Source: Euwallacea fornicatus
Lineage: Eukaryota > Arthropoda > Insecta > Coleoptera > Curculionidae
DNA: 64,000 nucleotides
NCBI RefSeq assembly: GCF_040115645.1
Contig: NC_089547.1
Location: 5,022,001 to 5,086,000 of the forward strand
Direction of reading: 5' to 3'
Part shown: positions 1 to 9,846 of the stretch, in pieces
Layout: every line of letters starts with the position of its first letter
Numbering within the stretch: the first letter of the stretch is position 1
Notes under the pieces: generated by a model
Databases searched by the model: none
Seen by the model: only the letters and a program-made list of their open reading frames with translations
What the model was told of the DNA's origin: nothing
Made by a program: the position numbers and the translations under genes

Positions 1-44
1 CAAAATTCACAAACTTTCAACAATTCAATAATACTCGAGTTTAC

Positions 45-423
45 CTTCTTTAAGTACACTTTCGTGAGAGCCATACCTCTCTAGAGGTTTTTCATTTAAA
101 CCTTCATGTTCTTCATTAAAGAGGTTGCTCTCAGATAAACTGTTTTCACGCTTCAGAGGCATAAGAGGCTAAAATCTTACAAATGAAAAATAGGCATACA
201 CGATGGGGAAACTTACTGGTTCAAGAAAATCGCCAGCCTTTTTCAAGGTACCGTTCTTCATGTTGAAGCTCAAAGGTCTCTTTGAAATAGCAAGATTTTT
301 TAAATTTGTCTCCTTGGCGCTTTGAGACCGGTTTACAGCTACCCCAACTTTGTTGGGCGGTCTGCTAGGCAGCAGGAAACTAGCGAAACCTTTGTGCTTG
401 GGTTTCGTTCGTTCCTGACTCAT
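45..423 (-). CDS. Unrecognised gene, first two coding exons (runs off the left edge)
   Basis: Two exons join in frame on the minus strand. Exon 1 (423-217) starts with ATG and ends at a GTAAGT donor. Exon 2 (168-45) follows a TTTTAG acceptor and ends at a GTAAAC donor, so the gene continues beyond the window. The visible 110 residues begin MSQERTKPKHKGFASFLLPS and are basic and Ser/Asn-rich, then acidic; they look disordered and I see no catalytic motif, signal peptide or membrane segment. It is divergent from RFC4, with about 775 bp between the two start codons, so the two probably share a promoter region. I do not recognise the family. The exon model is supported only by splice signals and an open frame. 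Confidence 0.5.
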
Positions 424-1197
424 TTTTCAGTGAAAAAGGTCACAGCAGTAGTATTGATTTTTCTATTTTTAGGAAGCTGCTGCTTTTATTGAATAATACA
501 AAGACTTTAGGGACGGAGGCACTTGTAGTTTTTGTTTGTGCGATAAGGGAGACTATGCGGATAATAGTTCGATTGGACTTTTAATACCTGGTTGAGTATG
601 TTTGTATTGTACCGAAAACGTACTTACGACTCGAATTAACTGGGATTAAAGGCGTATGATTGTCTTGCAGATGAAGAGAGAGGAGTTTGGATTAAAGCTG
701 TTACGATAGCGCGTCAATAACGTTCAAGAACAATTAAAAATATCAATTATTAAATTATTGTTTTTTTGAATTCTTCGATCCTGCCAAAAGAACTGTCACT
801 ATCACTTATTAATTTGGGGTTATGTTGTGTTCGCCTGAGACCTCACTGAACGCTGATTGGCTGATTAAAAACCCGGTTACGTTTCATTAGCTAACTCAAA
901 AAAGGTGTATTTATAAATACGGCGATTTTTTAAACTTTTTATAACGTGATCTGTCATCTTATGCCTCTTTCTAACTAACATAGTACGTTCTAAAAGAACA
1001 AAAACAGCAAGATTTAACAACATACCTCCACTAGTTCCATCTTTAGACTGTAATTTCAACTACAAAAGTCTATAAACGGCGGGAATTGCCGTTTTGTCAC
1101 CACAATATTTTATAACCCATTTTCTCTTGTTAAAATTCAATATACTATAACAATCTTCGGTTCAATTGAATAGTTAATATTCTATGTATTCACCAAA
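424..1197. other. Divergent intergenic region between the left-edge gene and RFC4
   Basis: About 775 bp between two divergent start codons. It is AT-rich and holds no open frame that looks coding. It presumably contains both 5' UTRs and promoters. No TATA box at a convincing distance from either start was seen. Confidence 0.5.
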
Positions 1198-2385
1198 ATG
1201 CAATCCTTTCTGAAGTCCGGTAAGCTGTCTGATCCATCTACCAGCAAACCATCCAGCTCGAAAGGTCTCAAAAAAAAGGTTCGGAAGCTGCAATGGGTTG
1301 AAAAATACCGCCCCAAAACTGTGCAAGACGTAGTAGAACAAAGCGAAGCAGTCGCAGTTCTTCAACAGTGCATTTTAGGCGCTGATCTACCTAATCTACT
1401 GTTCTATGGTCCTCCTGGCACTGGCAAAACTAGTACCATCTTGGCAGCTGCACATCAACTCTTTGGAGATCTTTACAAGGACAGAATCTTAGAACTAAAT
1501 GCATCAGATGAAAGAGGCATTCAAGTGATAAGGGACAAAATCAAGACTTTCTCCCAGTTGACTGTGAGCAGCTCTAGGGCAGATGGAAAGTTATGTCCAG
1601 CATTGAAGATTGTTATATTGGATGAAGCTGACGCTATGACTCACGCGGCACAGGCAGCCCTGAGAAGAACCATGGAGAAGGAGACTAAAACCACAAGGTT
1701 TTGCTTATTATGCAATTATGTTTCGAGGATTATTGAGCCACTGACTTCTCGCTGTACTAAATTCAGATATAAGCCTCTAAAGCAATCATTCATTTTGAAA
1801 AGATTACAGTATATTAGCAAGGAAGAAGAGGTTTTAATTGCTGATGATGTATTAAAGACGTTGGTCAAAGAGAGTGGGGGAGACATGAGGAGGGCCATTA
1901 CTGCCCTCCAGAGCTGCTCTAATCTTAAAGGCGAAGGTTAGTTCTAATGCTATTTTGTTATATATAATTTGCAAAAGTGTTTTTCAGGCAATTACATCAC
2001 TTTAGAAAACGTTTATGAAGTTTTAACAGTGGTTCCCAGCAAATGGGTTTTGGACTTCATGGATCTTTGTAAAAATCAGTCAGATATAACCAATATAATT
2101 CAGTTTATTAATGAACTTGAGCAGCAGGCATATCCGATTCATAAAATTTTTGAGCAATTTAATGATCTGCTCATAGAGTCTGAGACTATAAGCGAACCTT
2201 TGAAGGCAGAAATTGGAGAATATCTAGCTGAAGCTAGCTTCCACAGCACTTGCAGTCGATCTGATTTTACTCACGTACTCGATTTTGTAATACATGCTCA
2301 GGAGATTCTTACAGTGCCTGTTGAGCAGAGAAAATTGAATGCCGAAGAAAACGCTAAATGTGTTTTGATTCCTGGATTTGCCTGA
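1198..2385 (+). CDS. RFC4: Replication factor C subunit 4 (clamp loader ATPase)
   Basis: Exons 1198-1936 and 1988-2385 (51-bp intron, GTTAGT...TTTTTCAG) encode 378 residues; human RFC4 is of similar length. The product is a small subunit of the RFC clamp loader, which opens PCNA rings and loads them on primer-template DNA in the nucleus. Visible motifs are the N-terminal WVEKYRP box (about 33-39), Walker A GPPGTGKTS (71-79), Walker B ending DEAD (142-145) and the SRC motif (184-186) that senses the neighbouring subunit's ATP. LPNLLFYGPPGTGKTS and the run to RRTMEK are typical of this subunit. The C-terminal half is the collar domain. The start is the first ATG in a good context. A poly(A) signal lies at 2421. 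Confidence 0.95.
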
Positions 2386-2420
2386 TAATTTTTTTATTGC
2401 TATTTTAGGTTATTTTTTTA

Positions 2421-2426
2421 AATAAA
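2421..2426 (+). terminator. Poly(A) signal AATAAA of RFC4
   Basis: Canonical hexamer 36 bases after the RFC4 stop codon. Confidence 0.7.
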
Positions 2427-2604
2427 GGTTTGTCGTCATGAGTTTAGTTGTCATTTAACGTTAGCCTACCTTAGTGGCCATATTGGTTGACCTCATACCT
2501 AACCTAACAATGTCTGATGTATTTATTTATCTCGATGTTTACTTTCCAACTCGTCCGCCTCTAATATTAGTTTTATACTTTTAAAGAACATTAAATCATC
2601 CATA

Positions 2605-2997
2605 ATGCAAATAATAATTAAATCCCTAAAAGGAGGAAGCACTTCTGCTGAAGTTGACCAGAACACGCTGATATTGGACCTGAAGAAGAAAGTAGAAAAA
2701 GATCTGAAAATTCCAATTTCCCAACAGACTTTGATAGTCATGGGGTCTCCGTTACAGGAAGACAAGTCCATAGGTGATTACCCTAAAATCAAGGAGGGCA
2801 CCAAGCTATATGTTGTAGTTAAAAAAGGGGAAAGTCTACCACTCGCCCTTGGCAGGTTTTTTCGCAAATATTATTCAGAACAACAAACTACAATTCTAGT
2901 GGATGAGTTTATGAAGGTCTTTCAAAGTACTGTGAATAACTTGAGTCTGGATGATTTGGAGCGAATGGCGATAGAGAATTTACATGGGCTAAAGTGA
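2605..2997 (+). CDS. UBL4A: Ubiquitin-like protein 4A (GET5/UBL4A homologue)
   Basis: Single-exon frame of 130 residues. Residues 1-75 form a ubiquitin-like fold (MQIIIKSLKGG start, LIVMGSPLQEDKSIGDYPKI in the middle). It does not end in a processed GG, so it is a built-in ubiquitin-like domain and not a conjugated modifier. Residues about 82-130 match the Tugs domain of UBL4A (LGRFFRKYYSEQQTTILVDEF, then NLSLDDLERMA), which binds BAG6. In the family this protein works with BAG6 and GET4 to pass tail-anchored proteins to the ER insertion pathway. It lies about 220 bp after the RFC4 stop in the same direction, and an ATTAAA at 3175 may be its poly(A) signal. It is shorter than human UBL4A because the linker is short. 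Confidence 0.9.
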   Translation: MQIIIKSLKGGSTSAEVDQNTLILDLKKKVEKDLKIPISQQTLIVMGSPLQEDKSIGDYPKIKEGTKLYVVVKKGESLPLALGRFFRKYYSEQQTTILVDEFMKVFQSTVNNLSLDDLERMAIENLHGLK

Positions 2998-3174
2998 AGG
3001 GTTTGTGATATTTTTCAATAGCCAAACACTGGAGATATTGAAAAATTATATTTATTTGTATTGTGTAATCTATAATAGCTCTTTTTCTACCAAAGGCTGG
3101 CAATTTTAAAGCGTTAAAGAGTCAGGTCCAAAGCATTACTGCTGGGCTTAATATAGTACTGTATCATCTTATAC

Positions 3175-3180
3175 ATTAAA
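3175..3180 (+). terminator. Variant poly(A) signal ATTAAA, probably of UBL4A
   Basis: ATTAAA about 178 bases after the UBL4A stop; no canonical AATAAA lies closer. The 2998-3454 interval holds only the facing 3' UTRs of UBL4A and WDR45B. Confidence 0.4.
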
Positions 3181-3267
3181 TAGGAGATTTTTACTAATAT
3201 TTAATTTTTATTTCATTATATATTTTAATACAAAGAATTGGGACCTTATCATATGAATAAAAATGAA

Positions 3268-3273
3268 TTTATT
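3268..3273 (-). terminator. Poly(A) signal AATAAA (minus strand), probably of WDR45B
   Basis: TTTATT on the plus strand, 182 bases past the WDR45B stop. A plus-strand AATAAA-like stretch lies nearby (3256), fitting the tail-to-tail arrangement with UBL4A. Confidence 0.4.
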
Positions 3274-3454
3274 TCTACAGAACTCACATCCAGCCTCTCT
3301 GTGGCAGCTATGTAACACAAACACATGGCCTTTTCTTCCATTTGTTTCAAAAGAAGATTAATATTAATAGGACTTACCTTCTATTGAAGGTAAAATAATC
3401 ACAAAAACTGATAAAAGACCACAACTTAAACACTTATTTAAATAGGACTTAAAG

Positions 3455-4917
3455 CTACAGGGACTCTTCCAAAAGTTCCAAAAATTGGGCACAATGTTCC
3501 CGCACACATTCGCCTTTCAGGTTAAACACAAACTTGTAATATGACCCGTCAGCACAGACCACTGAAAATTTCGTTAATAGTAACAAAACCTTGTGAAACC
3601 ACCCTAATATATTATACCAATAACTGAGTTGCTGTCCTGTCCAAAGGCGCATATACAGGGCGGCCCATTGGGCACTGTAAATTTGCAAAATGACCAAGTT
3701 GAGGAGAAATATTTGGGTAAAAACATGGTGTTTGCGAGACTGGATTGTTTGTTCAGTTTTGGGTCATCCAAGGCAAAAATGTGCACAGTTCCATGATCTG
3801 AGGAGACACAAAGTAGTGTGGAAGAATTGTTGAAATTTATGCAGTAAATATTGGCCTATTAAAGGGTTGCAGTTAGCTTGAGCTTTTCCATATGTACAAA
3901 ATACTGACTTGGTGCGCGCCTCGACGCAATTCATGAATTTTATCACCAGTAGTTGTATCAAAAACTCTAATTAAAGTGCCCTTCTCACTGGCGGTTGCCA
4001 ACTGAGTGCCTTGCAAATTCAGTGATATACAACTTATGTGAGCCTCATGTGCAGGCACATCCAATGGAGGCTTTTCTGTATTTGCAAGATCTATAAGCTG
4101 TCCGGGAAAATTGCTACTAATTAATCACTGCCCAAGCCATGTACTAACCTGAACATATCCAGTCTTTCTTCCAGGAAAAGCCAAAATAGAATTATTACTA
4201 TTTGGACATAATACACACAAACCTTTAGGATTTGAGCAAGTCTCAAACACATGTATCTGTGTGGGTGTTTGAGTAAATGTATACACTTTAATGACCCCAT
4301 CTAAGACTACAACTATTCTGTCCCTTCTCAATCGGACACTCAAGACTGGGTCATTGAATTCCAAGTAAATTGGAGTGGTTTTCCTTAAGTCATCCCATAT
4401 CATGACCTAAACAGTCTTTTTTCAACTGAACTGCTCATCACAATAGTCAGAATAACAAATGAAATAATGAAAATCTTCCAAAAAAAAGAGGAAAAAATTT
4501 GCCATTCCAGCTAAATTCCACAAAGAATTTTTTTTTTAAGTGGAGGGAGGTAAATCTCACCCTGTTTGGGGGATAAAGCGGCCTATCTCCTCCACCGACG
4601 AGCGCCAAATAATTGCATCTAAATAGCATCTCAATATACCCAAGCCCCCCATCATCAAAGTCCTGGCGCACCTTTTCTTTCAGGGGGTCGCAGTTGAATA
4701 TTCTGAAGCCGGTATTCGTAGCACAAGCAAAGCACCCTGATGTAAATAAAGAGAAATGCAAATACATATCACATGCTAGTGTTGGCATTAGTTCAGGTAA
4801 TGTTTACAGTCAATATGCGCAGTTTACAGGGGGTTTGAGGCTATAATTACCTTGGTCCTGGTTAAATCCTGCAAAGAGCAAGCCGTTGCCGTGTTGATTG
4901 TTGTTGCTCAGGTTCAT
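3455..4917 (-). CDS. WDR45B: WD repeat domain phosphoinositide-interacting protein 3 (WIPI3)
   Basis: Six minus-strand exons: 4917-4851, 4736-4561, 4406-4149, 4097-3909, 3855-3618, 3561-3455. They join without a frame break into 344 residues, the same length as human WIPI3. Start NNNQHGNGLLFAGFNQDQG, RCNYLALVGGG, RDRIVVVLD, VFETCSNPKGLCVLCPNSNN and NLQGTQLATASEKGTLIRVF are near-identical to the family. The LRRG motif, which binds PI3P or PI(3,5)P2 in seven-bladed PROPPIN propellers, sits at the end of exon 4. The protein acts at phagophore membranes in autophagy. Exon 6 ends in CADGSYYKF...ECVREHCAQFLELLEESL, matching the family C-terminus. Introns are mostly 50-130 bp. Residue identity along the whole length makes the call firm. 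Confidence 0.95.
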
Positions 4918-5055
4918 ATTGGGTGGTTTTGGTCAATTTAAAGGAAAGAAATTCATTTTGCTGGGACAAGAAATGGATTTACGGCCGACATATTTGTTTT
5001 GATAAACGATTATAACCTCAAAAACTTAGAAATTTCTTCGTGCAGTGGAGAAAAG

Positions 5056-5477
5056 ATGGCGTTATGCACAAAGGATTCTCATTTGTTAAAAATGCTGTGT
5101 TGGATATCGAAACCCATTTTTGCAAGTACTGTGGCAACATCGCAAATAAATCAGCAGTTCGCCATTTATTAATAATAATTGAAAATAACATGCAGGCGAT
5201 GAAATGCCAGAGGCATGTCTTGGATTGGTTCATCGGTGGTTATTTGTTTCATGGTAAATGGTCCATCAACGCCCAAAGTTCAAAGTTCGCCGCCTACTGC
5301 GAGTTTCTTTCAAAATCATTCGATCGTTACTTGTTTCGTAAAAGAAAAAACTGGCAAATTTGCTGCCGGAGCTTTATTCGTACCCGCGGACTCGAAAAAA
5401 TCCTACTGTTCCTCACTCTCAATCGGTTTTTCTATAGATCTTCAATGTTATTAGACTTTTTTACCTTCGCCTCCTAG
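5056..5477 (+). other. Open frames of doubtful coding value between WDR45B and LUC7L
   Basis: Two overlapping plus-strand frames are open here: one across 5040-5477, the other from an ATG at 5056 (MALCTKDSHLLKMLCWISKP, stopping after 38 codons) and again from 5215 to 5454. Neither shows a domain I recognise, and no splice pair joins the two parts of the second frame convincingly. The stretch also contains the promoter-like composite element. I treat it as promoter and flanking DNA that could hide a small gene; the rest of 4918-5844 shows nothing. Confidence 0.25.
5132..5167. promoter_or_regulatory. Composite element TGGCAACA + CGCCATTT, copy 1 (WDR45B upstream)
   Basis: TGGCAACATCGC starts at 5132 and CGCCATTT at 5160, an offset of 28 bases. 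It lies 215 bp upstream of the WDR45B ATG. The same two motifs with the same offset occur at 17178 and 20589 upstream of two other minus-strand genes. The first motif resembles an RFX half-site or a Motif-1-like core element; the second contains the YY1/Pho GCCAT core. Confidence 0.5.
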
Positions 5478-5844
5478 CTAGACTGTTCGCCAAATTTCCA
5501 TCAGTTAAAAAGCTTTCTAATGCCCACGCAGTAAAGAGCGCACTTCACCGCCAAGCTATTAAAGGGGCTTCTTTACCGCCTATTTCGTATCATTGAAAGA
5601 GTCGCACAAAACAATTAATGCCATTCAATTTCAACATCTTTAATGAAACAAAGACGGATTACACATAAATTATAACTTCTTAAGTATCTACAAAGTGTAT
5701 GTGTACCTGTAACCAATGCTCACTTGAAATACGAGTTTAGATCTCTAGAAGATTTTGTACTTTAACACATAATTTCCAGTATCTAAGCTATAATTCCCAA
5801 ATAATGTATTAAGACAGTGCGAATGGTTGGAGGCAGAGTAGTAA

Positions 5845-8416
5845 TTAATCCCTCTCGCGGTCACGTTTCTTGTCGCTGGATCCAGAATGGTGCGAATGCG
5901 ACCTGCGGCTTCGATCTCTACTTCTAGACCTGGACCTTCTCCTATTTAACGATCGCGTCCAAGAACGTTTTTCGGTAGTTAAAAAAGCAAAATTACCTGT
6001 CTCTGTGGTCTCTGTCTTTGTCCCTCTTGTCCTTGGTATCCCTTCTTTCTTTGGATTTCGAGCGATGTCTACGAGAACGTCTGTCCAACTCTCTGCCCCC
6101 CACGTAGTGTTCCTTGTACCTGCGGCCAGAATAGAGGTCATCGTCCCTGTCCCTGTCTTTCATGGCCTTCTTCCGCTCATCTTTACGCTTCTCCGATGTT
6201 TTCTGTTCAATAAGTAGAGGTAAATCAAGGAACGAATATAATATCGCATTGAATGAACATACCTCCAACTCCGTCAGCTTTTCCCTAATTTTAATGAAGC
6301 CCAGGTGCAGCTTTCCCCCAAAATGATCGGCCAGACGCCTATCATTATCGTGAATACCCAAATAAGCGGAGCAGACCTCGCACACCCTCAGCTTTTGCTG
6401 TTGGTAACTGCTCGCAGGCATCGAATTGCGGTACTCTTGTTCGGCTTCCAATTTCTTCTTCCTGAATTCCTCCACTTCTTCCATAAGCTTCATACTTTCG
6501 TCTACAAATCCCTCAGCTCCGAGGGACTCTGCCTTCGCTAATTTTTGACCGATTTGCTCTTGGAGCTCATGCACTACATTTGCCTTCGCTGCTACCTCAG
6601 CCGAAAGTTCTTCTTGGGTTTCAGCTAGACGTTGCTTTGCTGCTTCGGTGCGCCGATCGCAGTCACTGATGAAAGCTTGGAGGTGTTCCATTGCCTGCAA
6701 TTTTCCTGCTCATGAAATTGCTCGTTTAGTAGTTCTTTAACTTACATCGAGGTCGTAGAAGTGGTCCTTGTTCTTCTGTGCATTTTCATAGTCGGCCCTC
6801 AACGCCAAATCGTGGATCTTCGGACACTCACCCAAGTCCATGCGCTGTTGAACAAAAGCGAGTTTTAAAGAAAACAGAACATCTTCACAGCGTCCTTCAA
6901 TTTGACTGCAGTTGTACATGATCATCTGCGCACTTTTGGCTTTTTTTTAAATTTAAGAGCCTTGAAGGCCAAGTAAAAGCTCAAAAATTCGCACTTTCCG
7001 GAATGGCCCCCTAATAGATGCACGCAGCTAGAACACATTGCTTGCAGCTTTTATGAAACGATAGAATTGAACTTCTTGTATTCTAGCTGCGTTTCCAGCT
7101 GCTGCTCTCCTCCACATACTTATATTATAAAATATAACAAAGATTAGCATAAACTTACAAGGATTCGCTACTCCGCCGACTCTTTTTCTCGCAAACAAGA
7201 CAATTTTGGCTAATTTTCAAAACCGTGCTGGACCAATGAGAGACAATTTTTTTATACTCACAAGATATTGGTCTTTACGAACCCTAAATGTTAGGCAAAA
7301 TGCATACATACTCACAGCATTGAGACAACACTGCGGGCGAATTTCAGTCAGTTTGTATGTAGTAAGTACAATTGCGGGCACTGATTATTCTTTCTGTTGG
7401 AAAACTTTTACTTACCACTGTTCATTCAGAATGAGGTTAGTAACGGCGAATTATTGCTACTAATGTACCGAAACTTACCAAAAATACCAGGTGCCTCTCT
7501 GCTTTCAACCAAAGGAAATATTGACAAAAACCAGAACGGTACAAGTGGAATATTTATGTAAATGTTTGGACTGTCGCTGCTATTAAGTTGTGGTGTAAGT
7601 TTAGGTACTTCTACTGTAGTTCACGAATTTGCACTGTTATGTACTTCACAAACCATGGTCAAGTCAATGCCAATCTGGCTTTTATCAATATTTACGCCAA
7701 CTTCGAGTTTCCATTGCAGAAACAAGGCCCTGACCCCACAATGGAAACAAGAAATCTCTCGTTTGATATGTACTATTCACAATATGCTAAAGAAATTGTT
7801 ATTTATACGTACGTCGGTGTACTTACATACAAAACTAACACCTATTTTCCTCATCTTTTATTAGATATTTGAAGTTTCTGAAAATACAGTGCATCATATT
7901 AGTGTTCCGAGTAAAGCACACTTTTGAGTATTTCAAGAAATGACACACTTAAAGATCATATTTTCTTTAACTGCAGAGGAAATGTTACTAAACAGCCCAT
8001 AAAAGTAAAATAGTCATTATCGAGTTTGTTCACTGGGGTCACCGTTGTCCATCGCTGCACCAGCACCCGACATACGTCGTCGACTGCGTCTATATTTTCG
8101 ACAAATGCAAAAGCTTTGAAGTAAAGTTACAACACGGCCGCAGTGAACAAACCCCTTGCAGTATGATGGGTAGTAGACCAAACGAAAAGTAAGAAGACAA
8201 CCTACCGTGGATGAAAGGATCTCATGGGGGCAGCAGCTCAGGAGGAAAGATTTACACACCCGTGGCTCGTTGTATTTCACTTGAAACTTGTTGTTTTCGC
8301 CTAGAAACGAATCCGAATTTGGGCGATCAATAATGCAATTAAGTTGGCCACTTACCGTTTCGGCCAGTGCCCATAAGCTGATCCAGCATCGCCCGCATTT
8401 GGTCGTGAGCCGACAT
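5845..8416 (-). CDS. LUC7L: LUC7-like U1 snRNP-associated splicing factor
   Basis: Six minus-strand exons: 8416-8356, 8300-8206, 6844-6746, 6694-6263, 6202-5997, 5941-5845, giving 329 residues. Exon 1 encodes MSAHDQMRAMLDQLMGTGRN, the family N-terminus; exon 2 carries the first CCCH-type zinc finger (VCKSFLLSCCPHEI); RMDLGECPKIHDLALRADYE follows. Exon 4 holds a long coiled coil and the second zinc finger (VCEVCSAYLGIHDNDRRLADH, GGKLHLG). The tail is rich in Arg/Lys/Asp and then RS dipeptides. LUC7 proteins bind U1 snRNP and affect 5' splice-site choice in the nucleus. The match is closest to LUC7L/LUC7L2, not LUC7L3. Intron 2 (6845-8205, 1.36 kb) is unusually long for this cluster and holds a plus-strand frame described separately. 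Confidence 0.93.
7580..7980 (+). other. Possible nested two-exon gene piece in LUC7L intron 2
   Basis: On the strand opposite LUC7L, an acceptor-like GTTTAG at about 7604 is followed by an open frame containing QVNANLAFINIYANFEF and a run to KEIVIYT. A GTACGT donor (about 7810) and TTTATTAG acceptor (7865) would join it to a short second exon with a hydrophobic stretch (IQCIILVF) and a stop codon near 7976. Earlier open pieces at 7206-7463 could be further exons, but frames do not join cleanly. I do not recognise the protein. A nested membrane-protein gene is possible; chance frames are equally possible. Confidence 0.2.
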
Positions 8417-8600
8417 GATTGGTATTGGCGACTTTTAGATGGTTACTGCCACAAAACGTTTGATCTAAGGATTACAACCGTTTAAAAAAGCACTCTGCAA
8501 CTCCTCGTCGTTTTGGACAAAAACAAAATGGAAGACGTGCGAGGTGTTAGATGACGTAGCAGTGACGCTGTCAGTTGACATTTATTACGATCTTTTTTTC

Positions 8601-8611
8601 AACATGGCGGC
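8601..8611 (+). promoter_or_regulatory. YY1/Pho-type site AACATGGCGGC in the LUC7L promoter region
   Basis: Exact match to the AANATGGCGGC consensus of YY1/Pleiohomeotic, 185 bp upstream of the LUC7L start. The same type of exact match occurs at 35123. The surrounding 8417-8755 interval holds no coding frame. Confidence 0.4.
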
Positions 8612-8755
8612 ATTAAAATTATTACGTCAACGCAAGTAGTCATACTTTGTTCATATAATAATTATTTGCCCGAAAAGGGAAATCATGGTTTACATTTTTT
8701 TTCATAAAAAAACCCATAAAATTTCAATACCTTATATTCAAAAATACGCTTAAAA

Positions 8756-9581
8756 CTAGAATTGGACATTATCAGTTAACCGTTTTTCAGCTTTCAAGGC
8801 TCCATGATGCCTTTTTTTGGCTAGCCTCTCTCTATTAGCTTTTTCAATCCTCTTTCGAATCCGCTCCTGAGTCTCTTCGGAAGGTTCTGCTCTTTCATAC
8901 AAAGACTCCCTAATACAGCCCCTTAGTTTTTCGAGACAGTCAGCTAAATTCAATTGTTGGGACCTTGTGATATCTGACCGAAATACCAGGTGACCCTCTT
9001 TGTTAATTTTTGATTGGAACTGTAATGAAGGCTTCTAATTACACATCCCCCAGAAATGTACAAAGGCGCAAAAGGTCAGTTGAAATTTTGAAAATATACA
9101 TTTCTTTAATCTCAAGTTATTCATGACAAATTAAAATTGTAGGACCTACTTGTGGGTTCTTTTCAATGATCCCTCTTTGTCATACCTTCTCTAAGACTTT
9201 TGCCTTGACTTTATCGCTCAACCACTTAGCCGACTGTACGTGAAAACGCACATCCACTTTCGTATTGACCTTGTTTACGTTCTGGCCTCCAGGACCTGAG
9301 CTGCAGCTGTAGGAAATTTCTATTTGATCCATAGGAATGTAGCCATCAAAATCTGGGCTTTGAGCTACAGATGGCTGGAATTAACTTTTTTTTACAAGCA
9401 GATTAGACTGATTTTGACGGCTGGTCACCTTAGCAGGAGTGATGAGTTTAAGACTGCTATTGGGGTATAGTTTATCCAACGAAATTGCACTTTTGTAAGC
9501 TAAGCTGCGAAGGAGGCATTCTGCGTTTGGAAGGGATTTAATGGTGCTTAAAATTGGCGTGAGGGATTTAAGAGAAATCAT
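8756..9581 (-). CDS. MRPL58: Mitochondrial ribosome-associated peptidyl-tRNA hydrolase ICT1
   Basis: Three minus-strand exons: 9581-9429, 9374-9186, 9019-8756 (54-bp and 166-bp introns) give 201 residues. The class I release-factor GGQ motif (about 80-82) sits in ISYSCSSGPGGQNVNKVNTK, characteristic of ICT1/YaeJ. This motif hydrolyses the ester bond of peptidyl-tRNA and rescues stalled mitoribosomes. Exon 3 contains KINKEGHLVF, NLADCLEKLR and the basic ERLAKKRHHGALKAEKR tail that inserts in the mRNA channel in this family. The N-terminal 30 residues are basic and Ser/Leu-rich, as expected of a mitochondrial targeting peptide, and ISLDKLYPNSS matches the family's mature start. It is head-to-head with REPS, about 265 bp between start codons. 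Confidence 0.93.
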
Positions 9582-9846
9582 TTTCTTTAATTAATTAGTT
9601 ATAAGAAAAAATAGTTCTTCAATTTTATTTCAACAATTGAAGTGAGGTTAGAGTTTGATGACTTGTTTTGACTGAAAAGGACCAGATCTAGCTTGTAATT
9701 GGTTTGCTTGAAAGGGACGTATCACGTCCCCAATAGGATTGCAGTCATAACAGAGCTGTCAAATATCAAAAAACTTCACAGTGGACATAACCTCAATTCA
9801 AATTTACTACACAAAAATAAAACGTCAAAAAAAAAAATGTAAGAAA

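Noticed and set aside
877..1059. 60-codon minus-strand frame upstream of RFC4
   Set aside because: No motif, AT-rich, and lies in the divergent promoter region.
1716..1898. Minus-strand frame inside RFC4
   Set aside because: Antisense shadow of a strongly conserved coding exon.
9781..9846. Upstream in-frame extension of REPS from a GTG
   Set aside because: Begins without ATG, is Lys-rich, and the EH-domain start fits the ATG at 9847.
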